64,000 nucleotides of DNA, from positions 62,001-126,000 of the forward strand of contig NZ_BDBN01000006.1 in assembly GCF_001613005.1 (NCBI RefSeq), written 5' to 3'. Of this stretch, positions 19,156 to 26,717 are shown piece by piece. Positions within the stretch are counted from its first letter, which is position 1, and the number at the start of each line of letters is the position of its first letter. A program made the position numbers and the translations under genes. The notes beneath the pieces were generated by a model. It did no database searches and was not told the origin of the DNA. It was given only the letters and a program-made list of their open reading frames with translations. The stretch comes from Nocardia nova NBRC 15556 (GTDB lineage: Bacteria; Actinomycetota; Actinomycetes; Mycobacteriales; Mycobacteriaceae).

Positions 19156-20082
19156 GTGTCGTTATTCGAACTGAATGGTCTTCCACTGCTGTCTCGTTCC
19201 GCCCTCGATCGTGCGGAGACGTTGCGCTCGGACGAGCAGGCGTTGAAGCAAGGGTGGGCCGAGGCCAAACTGGTGCGGATGAACCGGCGGGGGCAGGTTC
19301 GGATCGACGGTGATCAGCTGGTGCTGGAGGCGGCGTTGGACTATGCGTCCGAGCCGGTGCCCGAGGCGGTCCTGCTCGGTGTGGTCGACGGCGCGCACAT
19401 CTGGGGGGTTCGGGACAACGAGCTAGAGGGTCAGTTGATGGACCTGCGGGTGGTGGGCACCTCGCTGCACCTCGACGACGTGATTCTCGGCATTCTGTCC
19501 ACCGCACTGGCGCTGCTGAACTGGCACGACCGCGCCCGCTACAGCGCTGTCGACGGCAGCCCGACCACCGTGTCGAATGCCGGCTGGTCGCGCGTCAACG
19601 CCTCCGGACACGAGGAATTCCCGCGTATCGATCCGGCCATCATCTGCCTGGTGCACGACGGTAGCGACCGGGTCCTGCTCGGCCGGCAGCAGAACTGGCC
19701 GGAGAAGATGTTCTCGCTGCTGGCCGGCTTCGTGGAGGCGGGGGAGTCGCTGGAACGCTGCGTCGAACGCGAGATTCGCGAGGAGGTCGGCGTCGCGGTG
19801 CGCGACATCCGCTACCTCGGCAGTCAGCCGTGGCCGCTGCCGCGTTCGCTCATGCTGGGGTTCGCCGCGGTCGCCGATCCCGATGCACCGCTGGTCTTCT
19901 CCGACGGTGAGATCGCCGAGGCCCACTGGTTCACCCGCGACGAGGTGCGCACGGCACTGGCCGCGGGCGCGTGGGGTTCGGTCACCGGCGACACCGGAAA
20001 TGCCGAGCAGCAACGGCTCCTGCTGCCGGGCTCCATCTCGATCGCCCGCACCATCGTCGAATCCTGGGCTGCGGCAGGCTGA
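19156..20082 (+). CDS. nudC: NAD+/NADH pyrophosphatase NudC
   Basis: NudC cleaves NAD(H) to NMN(H) and AMP, and in some bacteria removes NAD caps from RNA. The 308-aa protein has an N-terminal NUDIX-like domain, then the catalytic Nudix box GFVEAGESLERCVEREIREEVGV at about residues 191-213, written here as GFVEAGES then REIREEVG. The NADH-specific signature SQPWPLPRSLM follows, about 17 residues after the box. The zinc-ribbon cysteines of E. coli NudC are absent: the stretch reads WHDRARYSAVDGSPT, as in mycobacterial NudC. GTG start at 19156. The gene is co-oriented with the channel (57-bp gap) and convergent with mrx1 (21-bp gap). Confidence 0.92.
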   Translation: MSLFELNGLPLLSRSALDRAETLRSDEQALKQGWAEAKLVRMNRRGQVRIDGDQLVLEAALDYASEPVPEAVLLGVVDGAHIWGVRDNELEGQLMDLRVVGTSLHLDDVILGILSTALALLNWHDRARYSAVDGSPTTVSNAGWSRVNASGHEEFPRIDPAIICLVHDGSDRVLLGRQQNWPEKMFSLLAGFVEAGESLERCVEREIREEVGVAVRDIRYLGSQPWPLPRSLMLGFAAVADPDAPLVFSDGEIAEAHWFTRDEVRTALAAGAWGSVTGDTGNAEQQRLLLPGSISIARTIVESWAAAG

Positions 20083-20103
20083 TTCGCCCGCGCTCGCCGT
20101 CGG

Positions 20104-20355
20104 TCAGCCGATCGCGGCGAGGGCGCTCTTCACCTGGGCGAGGCTCGGGTTGGTCGCGGTGGACCCGTCGGAGTACTTGACGGTCGGCACCACGTGGTTG
20201 CCGCCGTTCACGCTGCCGACGAACTCGGCCGCGTCGGGATCCTGTTCGATGTCGACGACGGTGTAGGTGATGCCCGCCTCGTCGAGTTGCTTCTTCAGGC
20301 GGCGGCAGTAGCCGCACCAGGTCGTCGAGTACATGGTCAGGTCAGTAGCAGTCAC
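20104..20355 (-). CDS. mrx1: Mycoredoxin Mrx1 (glutaredoxin-like)
   Basis: An 83-aa thioredoxin-fold protein that uses mycothiol instead of glutathione to reduce mixed disulfides. It has the active site WCGYC (Cys14/Cys17), the cis-proline stretch VVPTV and the C-terminal substrate-binding GST motif region (YSDGSTATNPS). CGYC with Trp in front is the mycoredoxin pattern. Its presence implies mycothiol in this organism. The ATG at 20355 starts the family N-terminus (MTATDLTMYSTTWCGYC). It is divergent from the SRPBCC operon and shares a promoter region of about 100 bp with it. Confidence 0.92.
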   Translation of the reverse strand: MTATDLTMYSTTWCGYCRRLKKQLDEAGITYTVVDIEQDPDAAEFVGSVNGGNHVVPTVKYSDGSTATNPSLAQVKSALAAIG

Positions 20356-20432
20356 GCCTGATTGAACATCGAATCGGTTTTCCGTGTTCCCACGGCTGGC
20401 TGTGATGTCCGCCGGAGGGACTTGCCAAACAG

Positions 20433-20452
20433 ATAGTAAGCGCGCATACTAT
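20433..20452. promoter_or_regulatory. Palindromic operator overlapping a -10 box
   Basis: The 20-bp dyad ATAGTA-A-GCGCGC-A-TACTAT is symmetric except for its two A positions. It ends 6 bp before the ATG at 20459. TACTAT (20447-20452) also fits a -10 box with TTGCCA (20422-20427) as -35 (19-bp spacer), which would put the RNA start at or near the A of the ATG, a leaderless transcript; no Shine-Dalgarno is visible. The site size and position suit the MarR protein encoded as third gene of the operon. Confidence 0.6.
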
Positions 20453-20458
20453 TTCCCC

Positions 20459-20896
20459 ATGACGCAGATTGCCGCAGCTCACGCCGTATCCACCGCCCCA
20501 CCCGCCGACTTCTTCGCGGTCTGGGCCGATATGGCCACCTGGCCGGAATGGAATGCCGACACCGAGTGGGTCCGGCTCGACGGCCCCTTCGCCGAGGGGG
20601 CGACGGGCACCTTGAAGCCGAAGGGAGGCCCGAAGGTCGCGTTCGTGATCGAGAAGCTGACCGGCGAGGAGTTCGTCGACGTCTCCCGGTTGTTCGGCGC
20701 CCGGCTGATCTTCGCGCACCACGTGGCGGAGACGGCCGCGGGCACCGAGGTGTCGGTGACCATTTCGATGACCGGCCCGCTGCGCCGGCTGTGGTCGGCG
20801 TTGATGGGCGGCGGACTGGCCGATTCCGTCCACCGTGACCTCGCGGCGCTGGTCGAGACGGCCGAGGCGCGCCGGGCCGTTCCGGGCATCCGCTGA
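20459..20896 (+). CDS. SRPBCC-family (START-like) ligand-binding protein
   Basis: A 145-aa cytoplasmic protein of the polyketide cyclase/START-like helix-grip fold. Features are the N-terminal AHAVSTAPPADFFAVWADMATWPEWN, typical of SRPBCC proteins (WPEWN motif), alternating beta-strands, and a C-terminal long helix after PLRRLWSALMGGG. It binds a small hydrophobic ligand; no catalytic residues can be assigned. It is the first gene of a three-gene operon: the stop is 19 bp before the EVE gene, which has its own strong GAGGAGG. Expression is probably controlled by the downstream MarR protein via the dyad at 20433-20452. Start: the ATG at 20459 immediately follows the operator; the frame upstream is not conserved-looking. 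Confidence 0.75.
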   Translation: MTQIAAAHAVSTAPPADFFAVWADMATWPEWNADTEWVRLDGPFAEGATGTLKPKGGPKVAFVIEKLTGEEFVDVSRLFGARLIFAHHVAETAAGTEVSVTISMTGPLRRLWSALMGGGLADSVHRDLAALVETAEARRAVPGIR

Positions 20897-20915
20897 ATCG
20901 TTCGAGGAGGACATC

Positions 20916-21368
20916 ATGAGCAAGTACTGGCTGGCCGTCGTCTCCCGCGATCACGTGCGTCGCGGGGTGGCGCTCGGCATCGCGCAGGCCAATCACGGCA
21001 AGCGAACCGCGGTCGAACGGATGCGGCCGGGTGACGGGCTCGTCTACTACTCGCCCAGAACCGGTATGCGCGAGGGGGACGCGGTGAAGTCGTTCACCGC
21101 GATCGGCATGATCGACGATCGGCCCGTGTGGCAGGCCGACGATCAGGGCGGCTGCTTCCGGCCGTGGCGGCGCGCGGTGACCTACCGCCCGGACGCGCGC
21201 GATGTCGCGATCGATACCGTGCGAGGTGACCTCGATCTCACCAGCGTCCCCCATTGGGGCATCGTGCTCCGGCGCGGCGTGGTGGAACTGAGCGCGCACG
21301 ACTTCGAGGTCATCTCCCGGGCCATGCTGGGCGAGGACGCGGGCGAGATGTCGGCGGCCGCCCGGTGA
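20916..21368 (+). CDS. EVE-domain protein (UPF0310)
   Basis: A 150-aa single-domain protein of the EVE/PUA-like superfamily. The N-terminal YWLAVVSRDHVRRG and the central MRPGDGLVYYSPRTG belong to this fold, which binds modified bases in DNA or RNA in related families (YTH, ASCH, PUA). Its ligand is unknown; the aromatic residues Tyr3/Trp4 and the YYSP loop would line the pocket. GAGGAGG lies 6 nt before the ATG. The last codon overlaps the start of the MarR gene (GTGA), so they are coupled. The gene sits between a ligand-binding SRPBCC protein and its presumed regulator. Confidence 0.82.
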   Translation: MSKYWLAVVSRDHVRRGVALGIAQANHGKRTAVERMRPGDGLVYYSPRTGMREGDAVKSFTAIGMIDDRPVWQADDQGGCFRPWRRAVTYRPDARDVAIDTVRGDLDLTSVPHWGIVLRRGVVELSAHDFEVISRAMLGEDAGEMSAAAR

Positions 21369-21835
21369 GTGACGAAAATCGTGCCCTGCGAACCGAATTC
21401 GGCAGCGCCGACGAAAGCCCCGGCCTGTTGTTGTGGCAGGTGACCAACCGGTGGCAGGCAGCGGTGCGCGCGGCGCTGGCCCCGTTCGATCTCACTCACG
21501 TGCAGTTCGTTCTGCTGGCCGCGCTGACCTGGTTCGGCGGGTCGGACGCCGGCACCCCGATCACGCAGCGCGATCTCGCCGCCCATGCCGCCACCGACCC
21601 GATGATGACCTCCCAGGTGTTGCGCGCCCTGGAACAGAAGGGCCTGATCGAGCGGCGGGATCATCCGCACGATCGGCGCGCGAAATCCCTGGTTCCGACG
21701 AAAGCCGGTGTGGCACTGGTCAATCGCGCGATCGTCGCGGTGGAGGACTGCGACCGGGAGTTCTTCGGTCCGTTGCACGCCCGTACCGCCGACTTCGCCG
21801 CATCGTTGCGGACGCTGCGGGACGCGCGGAGTTGA
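21365..21835 (+). CDS. MarR-family transcriptional regulator
   Basis: A 156-aa winged-helix regulator. The core reads [26 protein letters not shown], followed by [33 protein letters not shown] (recognition helix, listed in parts) and the wing [14 protein letters not shown] with the conserved Asp-x-Arg. MarR proteins act as dimers on 16-20 bp palindromes and release DNA on binding small phenolic or lipophilic ligands. GTG start at 21365 overlaps the EVE stop by four bases. The only good palindrome nearby is the dyad in front of the first gene of this operon, which suggests autoregulation. uvrD2 follows about 100 bp downstream. Confidence 0.88.
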   Translation: MSDENRALRTEFGSADESPGLLLWQVTNRWQAAVRAALAPFDLTHVQFVLLAALTWFGGSDAGTPITQRDLAAHAATDPMMTSQVLRALEQKGLIERRDHPHDRRAKSLVPTKAGVALVNRAIVAVEDCDREFFGPLHARTADFAASLRTLRDARS

Positions 21836-21932
21836 GCGACGGGCGCGCCGGCCGGGGGAGCCGCGGCGGGACCCCCGTGGCGGGGCAACCGGGGGCGTCG
21901 TCGCGGCGGCACGGATGTCGGTGGTGCCTGTC

Positions 21933-24086
21933 ATGATGGAGCGCGTGCCTGTCCCGACCTCATCGACCAGCCTGCGGCTCGACGGGCTCGATCCCGAGCA
22001 GGCAGCCGCGGTGCGGGCGCCGCGTGGGCCGGTGTGTGTGATCGCGGGCGCCGGCACCGGCAAGACCCGGACCATCACCCACCGCATCGCCCATCTGGTC
22101 TCGGCCGGGCATGTGCGTGCCGACCAGGTGCTGGCGGTGACCTTCACGGCGCGGGCGGCCGGTGAGCTGCGGTCCCGGTTGCGTGCGCTCGGCCTGGGTG
22201 GCGATGCGCAGACCGTCCAGGCGCGTACCTTCCACGCCGCGGCGCTGCGGCAACTGAAGTATTTCTGGCCGCAGATCGTCGGCGACGTGCCGTGGAAACT
22301 CATCGACTCCAAATTCGCGGTCGTCGCCCAGGCCGCCCAGCGCGTCGGCCTGCCGACCGCGACGGAGAACGTGCGTGATCTGGCGGGCGAGATCGAATGG
22401 GCGAAGGCCTCGCTCATCGCGCCGGAGGACTACCCCGGCGCCGCCCAGCGCCACCACCGCGACATCCCGTATCAGGCGGACAAGGTCGCGGCCGTCTACA
22501 CCGGCTACGAGACGTTGAAGAACACTGCGGACGGTCTGCTGCTCGATTTCGACGACCTGCTGCTGCACACCGCCGCCGCGCTCGAGGACTACCCGGCCGT
22601 GGCCGAGGAATTCCGTGGCCGCTACCGGTGCTTCGTCGTCGACGAATATCAGGACGTGACCCCGCTGCAGCAGCGGGTACTCGACGCGTGGCTCGGCGAT
22701 CGCGACGATCTGACCGTGGTCGGCGACGCCAATCAGACGATCTACTCGTTCACCGGCGCCAGTCCCGCCTATCTGCTCGATTTCTCTCGCCGGTTCCCGG
22801 ATGCCACCGTGGTCCGGCTGGAACGGGACTACCGATCCACGCCGCAGGTGGTGTCGTTGGCCAATCGCGTGATCGGCGCCGCGCGCGGACGCATCGCGGG
22901 GACCCGGCTGCAATTGGTCGGCCAGCGCGCCGACGGGCCGGAACCGTCGTTCGCCGAATACGACGACGAGGTCGCCGAGGCCACCGCCGTCGCCAAGGGC
23001 ATCGCCGGTCTGCTCGGGCGTGGTGTCCCGGCCGCCGAGATCGCCGTGCTGTATCGCATCAACGCCCAGTCCGAGGTGTACGAGCAGGCGCTGACCGACG
23101 CGGGCATCCCGTACCAGGTCCGCGGCGGTGAGGGATTCTTCCAGCGGGCCGAGGTCCGGCAGGCGGTGCAGGCGCTGCGGCAGGCCGGAGCCCGCGACGA
23201 CCTGCCCGCGGCGCGTGGCCCCGAGGTGGTGACGCTCGTGCGCGCGGTGCTGGCCCGGCTCGGGCTCACGGCCGAGGAGCCGGCCGGTGCGCAGGCCCGC
23301 GAGCGCTGGTCGTCGCTGGTCGCGCTGGTACAGCTCACCGAGGAGCTCGCCGCCCACGATCCCGGCCTCGAATTCGCCGGACTGCTGCGGGAACTGGCCG
23401 CCCGCGCCGAGGCCCGCCACCCACCGACCGTGCAGGGTGTGACGCTGGCCTCGCTGCACGCGGCGAAGGGGCTGGAATGGGATGCGGTCTTCCTGGTCGG
23501 GCTCACCGACGGCACCCTGCCCATCGCCCATGTTCTGGGCGAGGGCGGCGCGGTGACCGACGAGGCCGCGCTGGAGGAGGAACGGCGGTTGCTCTACGTG
23601 GGCGTGACCCGCGCGCGCGAACATCTGCGGTTGTCGTGGGCGCTGGCGCGTGCCGACGGCCGGCGCCGCAACCGGCGGCGCAGCCGATTCCTCACCGGGC
23701 TGGTGCCGGAGGATTCTCCGGCGTCGATGGTCGCCCAGCAGGCCGGTGCGCGGGGTGGTCGCGGCCGCCGGCTGCCGGTCTGCCGGGTCTGCGGGCGTTC
23801 CCTGCTCAATTCGACCGACACGCTGCTCGGCCGCTGCTCGGGCTGCCCGGCCGAGGTGGATACCGAACTGCTCGGCGCGCTGCAGGAGTGGCGACGACAG
23901 CGGGCCGAGGAGTTGCAGATCAAACCGTTCGCGGTGGTGAGCGTCAAAACGCTGACCGCGATCGCCGAACAGGTGCCGATGGACGAGGACGCGCTCGCCG
24001 CGATTCCGGGTATCGGACAGCAGAAGTCGCAGCAGTTCGGCCCGGAGCTGCTGGCGATCGTGCGATCCCGGGTGCGCAACCGGTGA
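21933..24086 (+). CDS. uvrD2: DNA helicase UvrD2
   Basis: UvrD2 is an SF1A helicase essential in M. tuberculosis. The protein (about 717 aa) shows Walker [14 protein letters not shown], motif [16 protein letters not shown], motif [17 protein letters not shown], and motif [18 protein letters not shown]. These are followed by the hallmarks that separate UvrD2 from UvrD1: a tetracysteine knuckle CRVCGRSLL...CSGC (about residues 610-635) and a C-terminal HRDC domain ending [14 protein letters not shown]. The start is uncertain: ATG 21915, 21933, 21936 and GTG 21945 are all in frame; none has a good Shine-Dalgarno. The neighbour whiB7 and the upstream position of mrx1/nudC match the mycobacterial order. 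Confidence 0.93.
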   Translation: MMERVPVPTSSTSLRLDGLDPEQAAAVRAPRGPVCVIAGAGTGKTRTITHRIAHLVSAGHVRADQVLAVTFTARAAGELRSRLRALGLGGDAQTVQARTFHAAALRQLKYFWPQIVGDVPWKLIDSKFAVVAQAAQRVGLPTATENVRDLAGEIEWAKASLIAPEDYPGAAQRHHRDIPYQADKVAAVYTGYETLKNTADGLLLDFDDLLLHTAAALEDYPAVAEEFRGRYRCFVVDEYQDVTPLQQRVLDAWLGDRDDLTVVGDANQTIYSFTGASPAYLLDFSRRFPDATVVRLERDYRSTPQVVSLANRVIGAARGRIAGTRLQLVGQRADGPEPSFAEYDDEVAEATAVAKGIAGLLGRGVPAAEIAVLYRINAQSEVYEQALTDAGIPYQVRGGEGFFQRAEVRQAVQALRQAGARDDLPAARGPEVVTLVRAVLARLGLTAEEPAGAQARERWSSLVALVQLTEELAAHDPGLEFAGLLRELAARAEARHPPTVQGVTLASLHAAKGLEWDAVFLVGLTDGTLPIAHVLGEGGAVTDEAALEEERRLLYVGVTRAREHLRLSWALARADGRRRNRRRSRFLTGLVPEDSPASMVAQQAGARGGRGRRLPVCRVCGRSLLNSTDTLLGRCSGCPAEVDTELLGALQEWRRQRAEELQIKPFAVVSVKTLTAIAEQVPMDEDALAAIPGIGQQKSQQFGPELLAIVRSRVRNR

Positions 24087-24120
24087 TTCGGTGAGCGCTG
24101 CGCGAGCGGCAAAACCGCAG

Positions 24121-24162
24121 GTGAAAAATAGGTTGTGCGGTTGTGTATCGCACCCGTAGGGT
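24121..24162 (+). promoter_or_regulatory. whiB7 promoter with upstream AT-rich WhiB7 site
   Basis: TTGTGC (24133-24138) and TAGGGT (24157-24162) are separated by 18 bp and preceded directly by the AT-rich tract GTGAAAAATA (24121-24130). WhiB7 autoactivates its own promoter by contacting the primary sigma factor and placing its AT-hook on an AT-rich stretch just upstream of the -35 box; this arrangement matches that description. Transcription would begin near 24169, giving a leader of about 535 nt before whiB7. Confidence 0.7.
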
Positions 24163-24238
24163 GGTGATCACGCGCTGGGAGGGCATTCCGGCGCGCACAG
24201 TGATCAGTCGGATAACGAGTAGGAGGGAGGTAGACAAA

Positions 24239-24568
24239 ATGAACAACATCGTGACTCTCGCTTCGAGAAGCGTTGTGGCACCGGTGGTTTCTGTCGTGTC
24301 GGCCTCCCGGGGGGTCCTCGCCTTGCAGGGGACCGGTCTGTCTGTCGCAAGCATTATCGGTGCTCGACCGCAAGCGCCCGCATATGCAATTGCCGCAGAC
24401 AAGTCCGAGTGGGGTTGGCACCCGGCACACGTCGGTTTCCACACCGACGCAGCCCACGCCTTCGCAGGCGAAGCCGATCGTATGACGGCGAATCTGCAGG
24501 CAGCCCGCCTCCGCAACGCACACCCAGCGACCGTGATCAGTAACCGACACCGAAGTCGGTTCAGGTAG
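24239..24568 (+). CDS. Upstream ORF in the whiB7 leader (109 aa), probable regulatory leader
   Basis: A 109-codon ORF inside the long whiB7 leader, with an exceptionally strong ribosome site (AGGAGGGAGG at 24221-24230, 8 nt before the ATG). Its codon use is less GC3-biased than the neighbours: AGA, TTG and several GCA codons appear. The product (start MNNIVTLASRSVVAPVVS) has no family I recognise, no signal peptide and no clear domain. The stop codon falls just 3' of a hairpin (AACCGAC/GTCGGTT, 24542-24548 with 24555-24561) and 20 nt before the attenuator stem. A leader ORF whose stalled translation prevents termination is known for whiB7/wblC genes; this one is long for such a role and may also make a real protein. 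Confidence 0.6.
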   Translation: MNNIVTLASRSVVAPVVSVVSASRGVLALQGTGLSVASIIGARPQAPAYAIAADKSEWGWHPAHVGFHTDAAHAFAGEADRMTANLQAARLRNAHPATVISNRHRSRFR

Positions 24569-24588
24569 AACCCACTACCACAGCCTCC

Positions 24589-24632
24589 TGGCCACGGATC
24601 GCCCGAAGCGAAACCGTGGCCATAGTTCTTTT
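24589..24632 (+). terminator. Intrinsic attenuator in the whiB7 leader
   Basis: Perfect 9-bp stem TGGCCACGG (24589-24597) with CCGTGGCCA (24614-24622), containing a small inner hairpin CGC-CCGAA-GCG, followed by TAGTTCTTTT. It sits between the upstream ORF and whiB7 and would stop transcription when ribosomes move freely. Antibiotics that stall ribosomes on the leader ORF would allow read-through, the mechanism reported for whiB7 in related bacteria. Confidence 0.75.
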
Positions 24633-24705
24633 CGGCCTCCAGCCACCGGCACCGGTTTCGCGGAAGACAACGAAACCACCGCTGCACGAGCTGAAGGAGC
24701 AAGAC

Positions 24706-25017
24706 GTGTCCACCGCGACCGTTACTCGCGCGACATGCCGATCGACCCAGGCCTCGAGGCCGGCCCGCACCCGCGGTGTCGCGCTGACCCTGCCCTGCCG
24801 AGTCGGTGACCCGGACCTGTGGTTCGCCGAAAGCCCGACCCAGTTGGAAGAGGCCAAGGCACTGTGCGCTTCCTGCCCGATCCGCAAGGGGTGCCTCGCG
24901 GCTGCCCTGGATCGCGCCGAGCCCTGGGGTGTCTGGGGCGGCGAGATCTTCGAACAGGGCGTCGTGATCGCCCGCAAGCGGCCGCGCGGCCGCCCGCGTA
25001 AGGTCGCACTGGCGTGA
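24706..25017 (+). CDS. whiB7: WhiB7, Fe-S redox-sensing activator of intrinsic antibiotic resistance
   Basis: WhiB7 binds a 4Fe-4S cluster and sigma factor and switches on efflux, ribosome-protection and drug-modifying genes after translation inhibitors. The 103-aa protein has the four cluster cysteines Cys31, Cys54, Cys57, Cys63 (CASCPIRKGC), the WhiB turn EPWGVWGGEIF, and the C-terminal AT-hook RGRPRK specific to WhiB7. GTG at 24706 is preceded by AAGGAGC; the frame upstream to 24616 runs through the attenuator and is not coding. Control is by the promoter, upstream ORF and attenuator listed separately. The neighbouring ABC1 kinase gene is convergent, as is its homologue Rv3197 beside whiB7 in mycobacteria. 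Confidence 0.96.
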   Translation: MSTATVTRATCRSTQASRPARTRGVALTLPCRVGDPDLWFAESPTQLEEAKALCASCPIRKGCLAAALDRAEPWGVWGGEIFEQGVVIARKRPRGRPRKVALA

Positions 25018-25072
25018 TCGGCGCCGGTTCGGGCCGAGCGCGGATCCGCCTCGGCCACCTCTGGGAGCACGA

Positions 25073-25107
25073 ACGAGCCCCGCATCTTTGTCGGATGCGG
25101 GGCTCGT
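25073..25107. terminator. Bidirectional terminator between whiB7 and the ABC1 kinase gene
   Basis: Perfect 13-bp inverted repeat ACGAGCCCCGCAT (25073-25085) and ATGCGGGGCTCGT (25095-25107) with a 9-nt loop. It lies between two convergent stop codons (25017 and 25132) and can serve both strands. No long U-tract follows, as is common in actinobacteria. Confidence 0.8.
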
Positions 25108-25131
25108 CCCATATTCGGGGTAGGTGAACGA

Positions 25132-26475
25132 TCAGCTGGCGCTTCGGTATTCGGCGTAGCCGGGTACCCAGTCGTGCATCAGCTTCATGAACGGAACCTC
25201 GGCGTCGAGCTGCGCGCAGATGCCGATCGAACCCATCAGCACCCGGAACACCATGATGTGTTCGGCCGGAAGTTGCAGCGACATACCCGTTTTCATCTCC
25301 GGGCGGCTCACGTCGGTCGCCTTGCCCGCCACGCGCTGCATCCACTTGCGGGTGAAGTGGAACGAATCCTCGCGGATGGGATCGGTGAACGGGCGCAGAT
25401 AGTCGGCGATCTCGGCGTGCGTGACGCTGCGGCCGGGAATCACCCAGCCGTTGCTGTACATCAGCTCGGTCAGTTCCTCGAACCGATCCTCGACCGCCAT
25501 CGCCACCATCTGGCCCAGCACGGGCGGGAAGCCGTCGGGCAGCGGGGCGCAGGCGCCGAAATCGAGCACCGCCAACCGGCCGTCGTCGAGCATCATGAAA
25601 TTGCCGGGGTGTGGATCGGCGTGCAGCAGGCCGGCCAGGGCGGGGGAGGAGAAGTGGAATTCACCCATCAGGGTTGCGACGCGGTTGCGCAGCTCGACCG
25701 TGCCCGCCGGATCCTGGTGGCCGCGCTTGATGATTTGGGAGACCGGGGTGCCGTCGAGCCACTCGGTGACGATCACCTTCGGTGCCCCGGCCACCACCTT
25801 GGGTACCAGGAACCTCGGGTGCCCGTCGAAGGCTTTGGCGAAGCGGCGCTGGTTGGCGGCCTCGGTGCGGTAGTCGAGCTCTTCCTCGGTGCGCTCGGTG
25901 ATCTCGGCGAGGATGGGTTTGACGTCGGCGCCGGGGACGACGGCGGCGATCATGCCGGCCATCCGATTGAGTGTCTTGAGGTCAGCGCGCAGCGCCTCGT
26001 CGGCGCCGGGGTACTGGACCTTCACCGCCACCGTGCGGCCGTCGGACCACTCGGCCTTGTGTACCTGTCCGATACTGGCCGAGGCGGTAGGGGCGTCGTC
26101 GAAGGAACGGAAGCGCTTGCGCCAGGCTGTGCCCAGTTGCTGGTCCAGCACCCGGTGCACCGCGGCGGCCGGCAGCGGCGGCGCGGCGGCCTGCAGCTTG
26201 GTCAGCGCCTCGCGATAGTGCTCGCCGAACTCCTCGGGTACGGCGGCCTCCATCACCGACAGCGCCTGGCCGAATTTCATTGCGCCGCCCTTGAGCTCGC
26301 CGAGAACGGAGAAGATCTGCTCGGCGGCCTTCTGATTCAACTCGGCATTGATCTCGCCCTTGTCGCCGCCGGCGAGTTTGCGGCCGAACCCCACAGCGGC
26401 CCGTCCCGCGATACCGAGTGGAATCTTCGCCAACTTGGCGTTGCGGGATGAGCTACGGCGCACAATCTCAGACAC
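25132..26475 (-). CDS. ABC1/UbiB (AarF) atypical kinase family protein
   Basis: A 447-aa member of the ABC1/ADCK/UbiB family. It shows the family-specific KxGQ motif (GGAMKFGQALSVME), the alanine-rich loop TASASIGQVHKA replacing the usual P-loop, the VAIK-like lysine VAVKVQYPG, ERTEEELDY, the catalytic HADPHPGNF and the metal-binding LDFG. UbiB proteins are ATPases that assist membrane lipid or quinone biosynthesis. The M. tuberculosis homologue Rv3197 lies beside whiB7 and has been described as part of its regulon. GTG at 26475 is preceded by GGGGGT and aligns with the family N-terminus; the longer frame to 26553 is rejected. It is convergent with whiB7. Confidence 0.9.
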   Translation of the reverse strand: MSEIVRRSSSRNAKLAKIPLGIAGRAAVGFGRKLAGGDKGEINAELNQKAAEQIFSVLGELKGGAMKFGQALSVMEAAVPEEFGEHYREALTKLQAAAPPLPAAAVHRVLDQQLGTAWRKRFRSFDDAPTASASIGQVHKAEWSDGRTVAVKVQYPGADEALRADLKTLNRMAGMIAAVVPGADVKPILAEITERTEEELDYRTEAANQRRFAKAFDGHPRFLVPKVVAGAPKVIVTEWLDGTPVSQIIKRGHQDPAGTVELRNRVATLMGEFHFSSPALAGLLHADPHPGNFMMLDDGRLAVLDFGACAPLPDGFPPVLGQMVAMAVEDRFEELTELMYSNGWVIPGRSVTHAEIADYLRPFTDPIREDSFHFTRKWMQRVAGKATDVSRPEMKTGMSLQLPAEHIMVFRVLMGSIGICAQLDAEVPFMKLMHDWVPGYAEYRSAS

Positions 26476-26694
26476 ACCCCCATCATGGCTGACCCACCAT
26501 GTCGCGTGCCATGTGAATTGCGTGAACTCCACCCCTGGAGCGAGACGTGTCATCGGTCACAGTCGGGCCGGTCGGGGCCGTGGTCTGCGTGTGCGAATCC
26601 CTGAGAAACGGCTTATCGGTGGTGGTCGGCGGGTGTTCGTCGCCTGTTTTGGTCACAACGACAAAAAGTTGGCGCAAATCTCTGTGTCCGAGTG

Positions 26695-26715
26695 TTTTAG
26701 TCGGTTAGACTAAAA
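26695..26715. promoter_or_regulatory. Perfect inverted repeat overlapping the promoter of the J-domain/VWA/PurA/NrtR operon
   Basis: TTTTAGTC (26695-26702), a 5-bp spacer, then GACTAAAA (26708-26715), an exact palindrome ending two bases before the ATG at 26718. TAGACT (26706-26711) can be read as a -10 box, which would put the RNA start at about the ATG: no Shine-Dalgarno is present, so a leaderless mRNA is likely. A repressor bound here would block initiation. The NrtR-like regulator encoded as the last gene of the operon is the obvious candidate. Confidence 0.65.
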
Positions 26716-26717
26716 CT

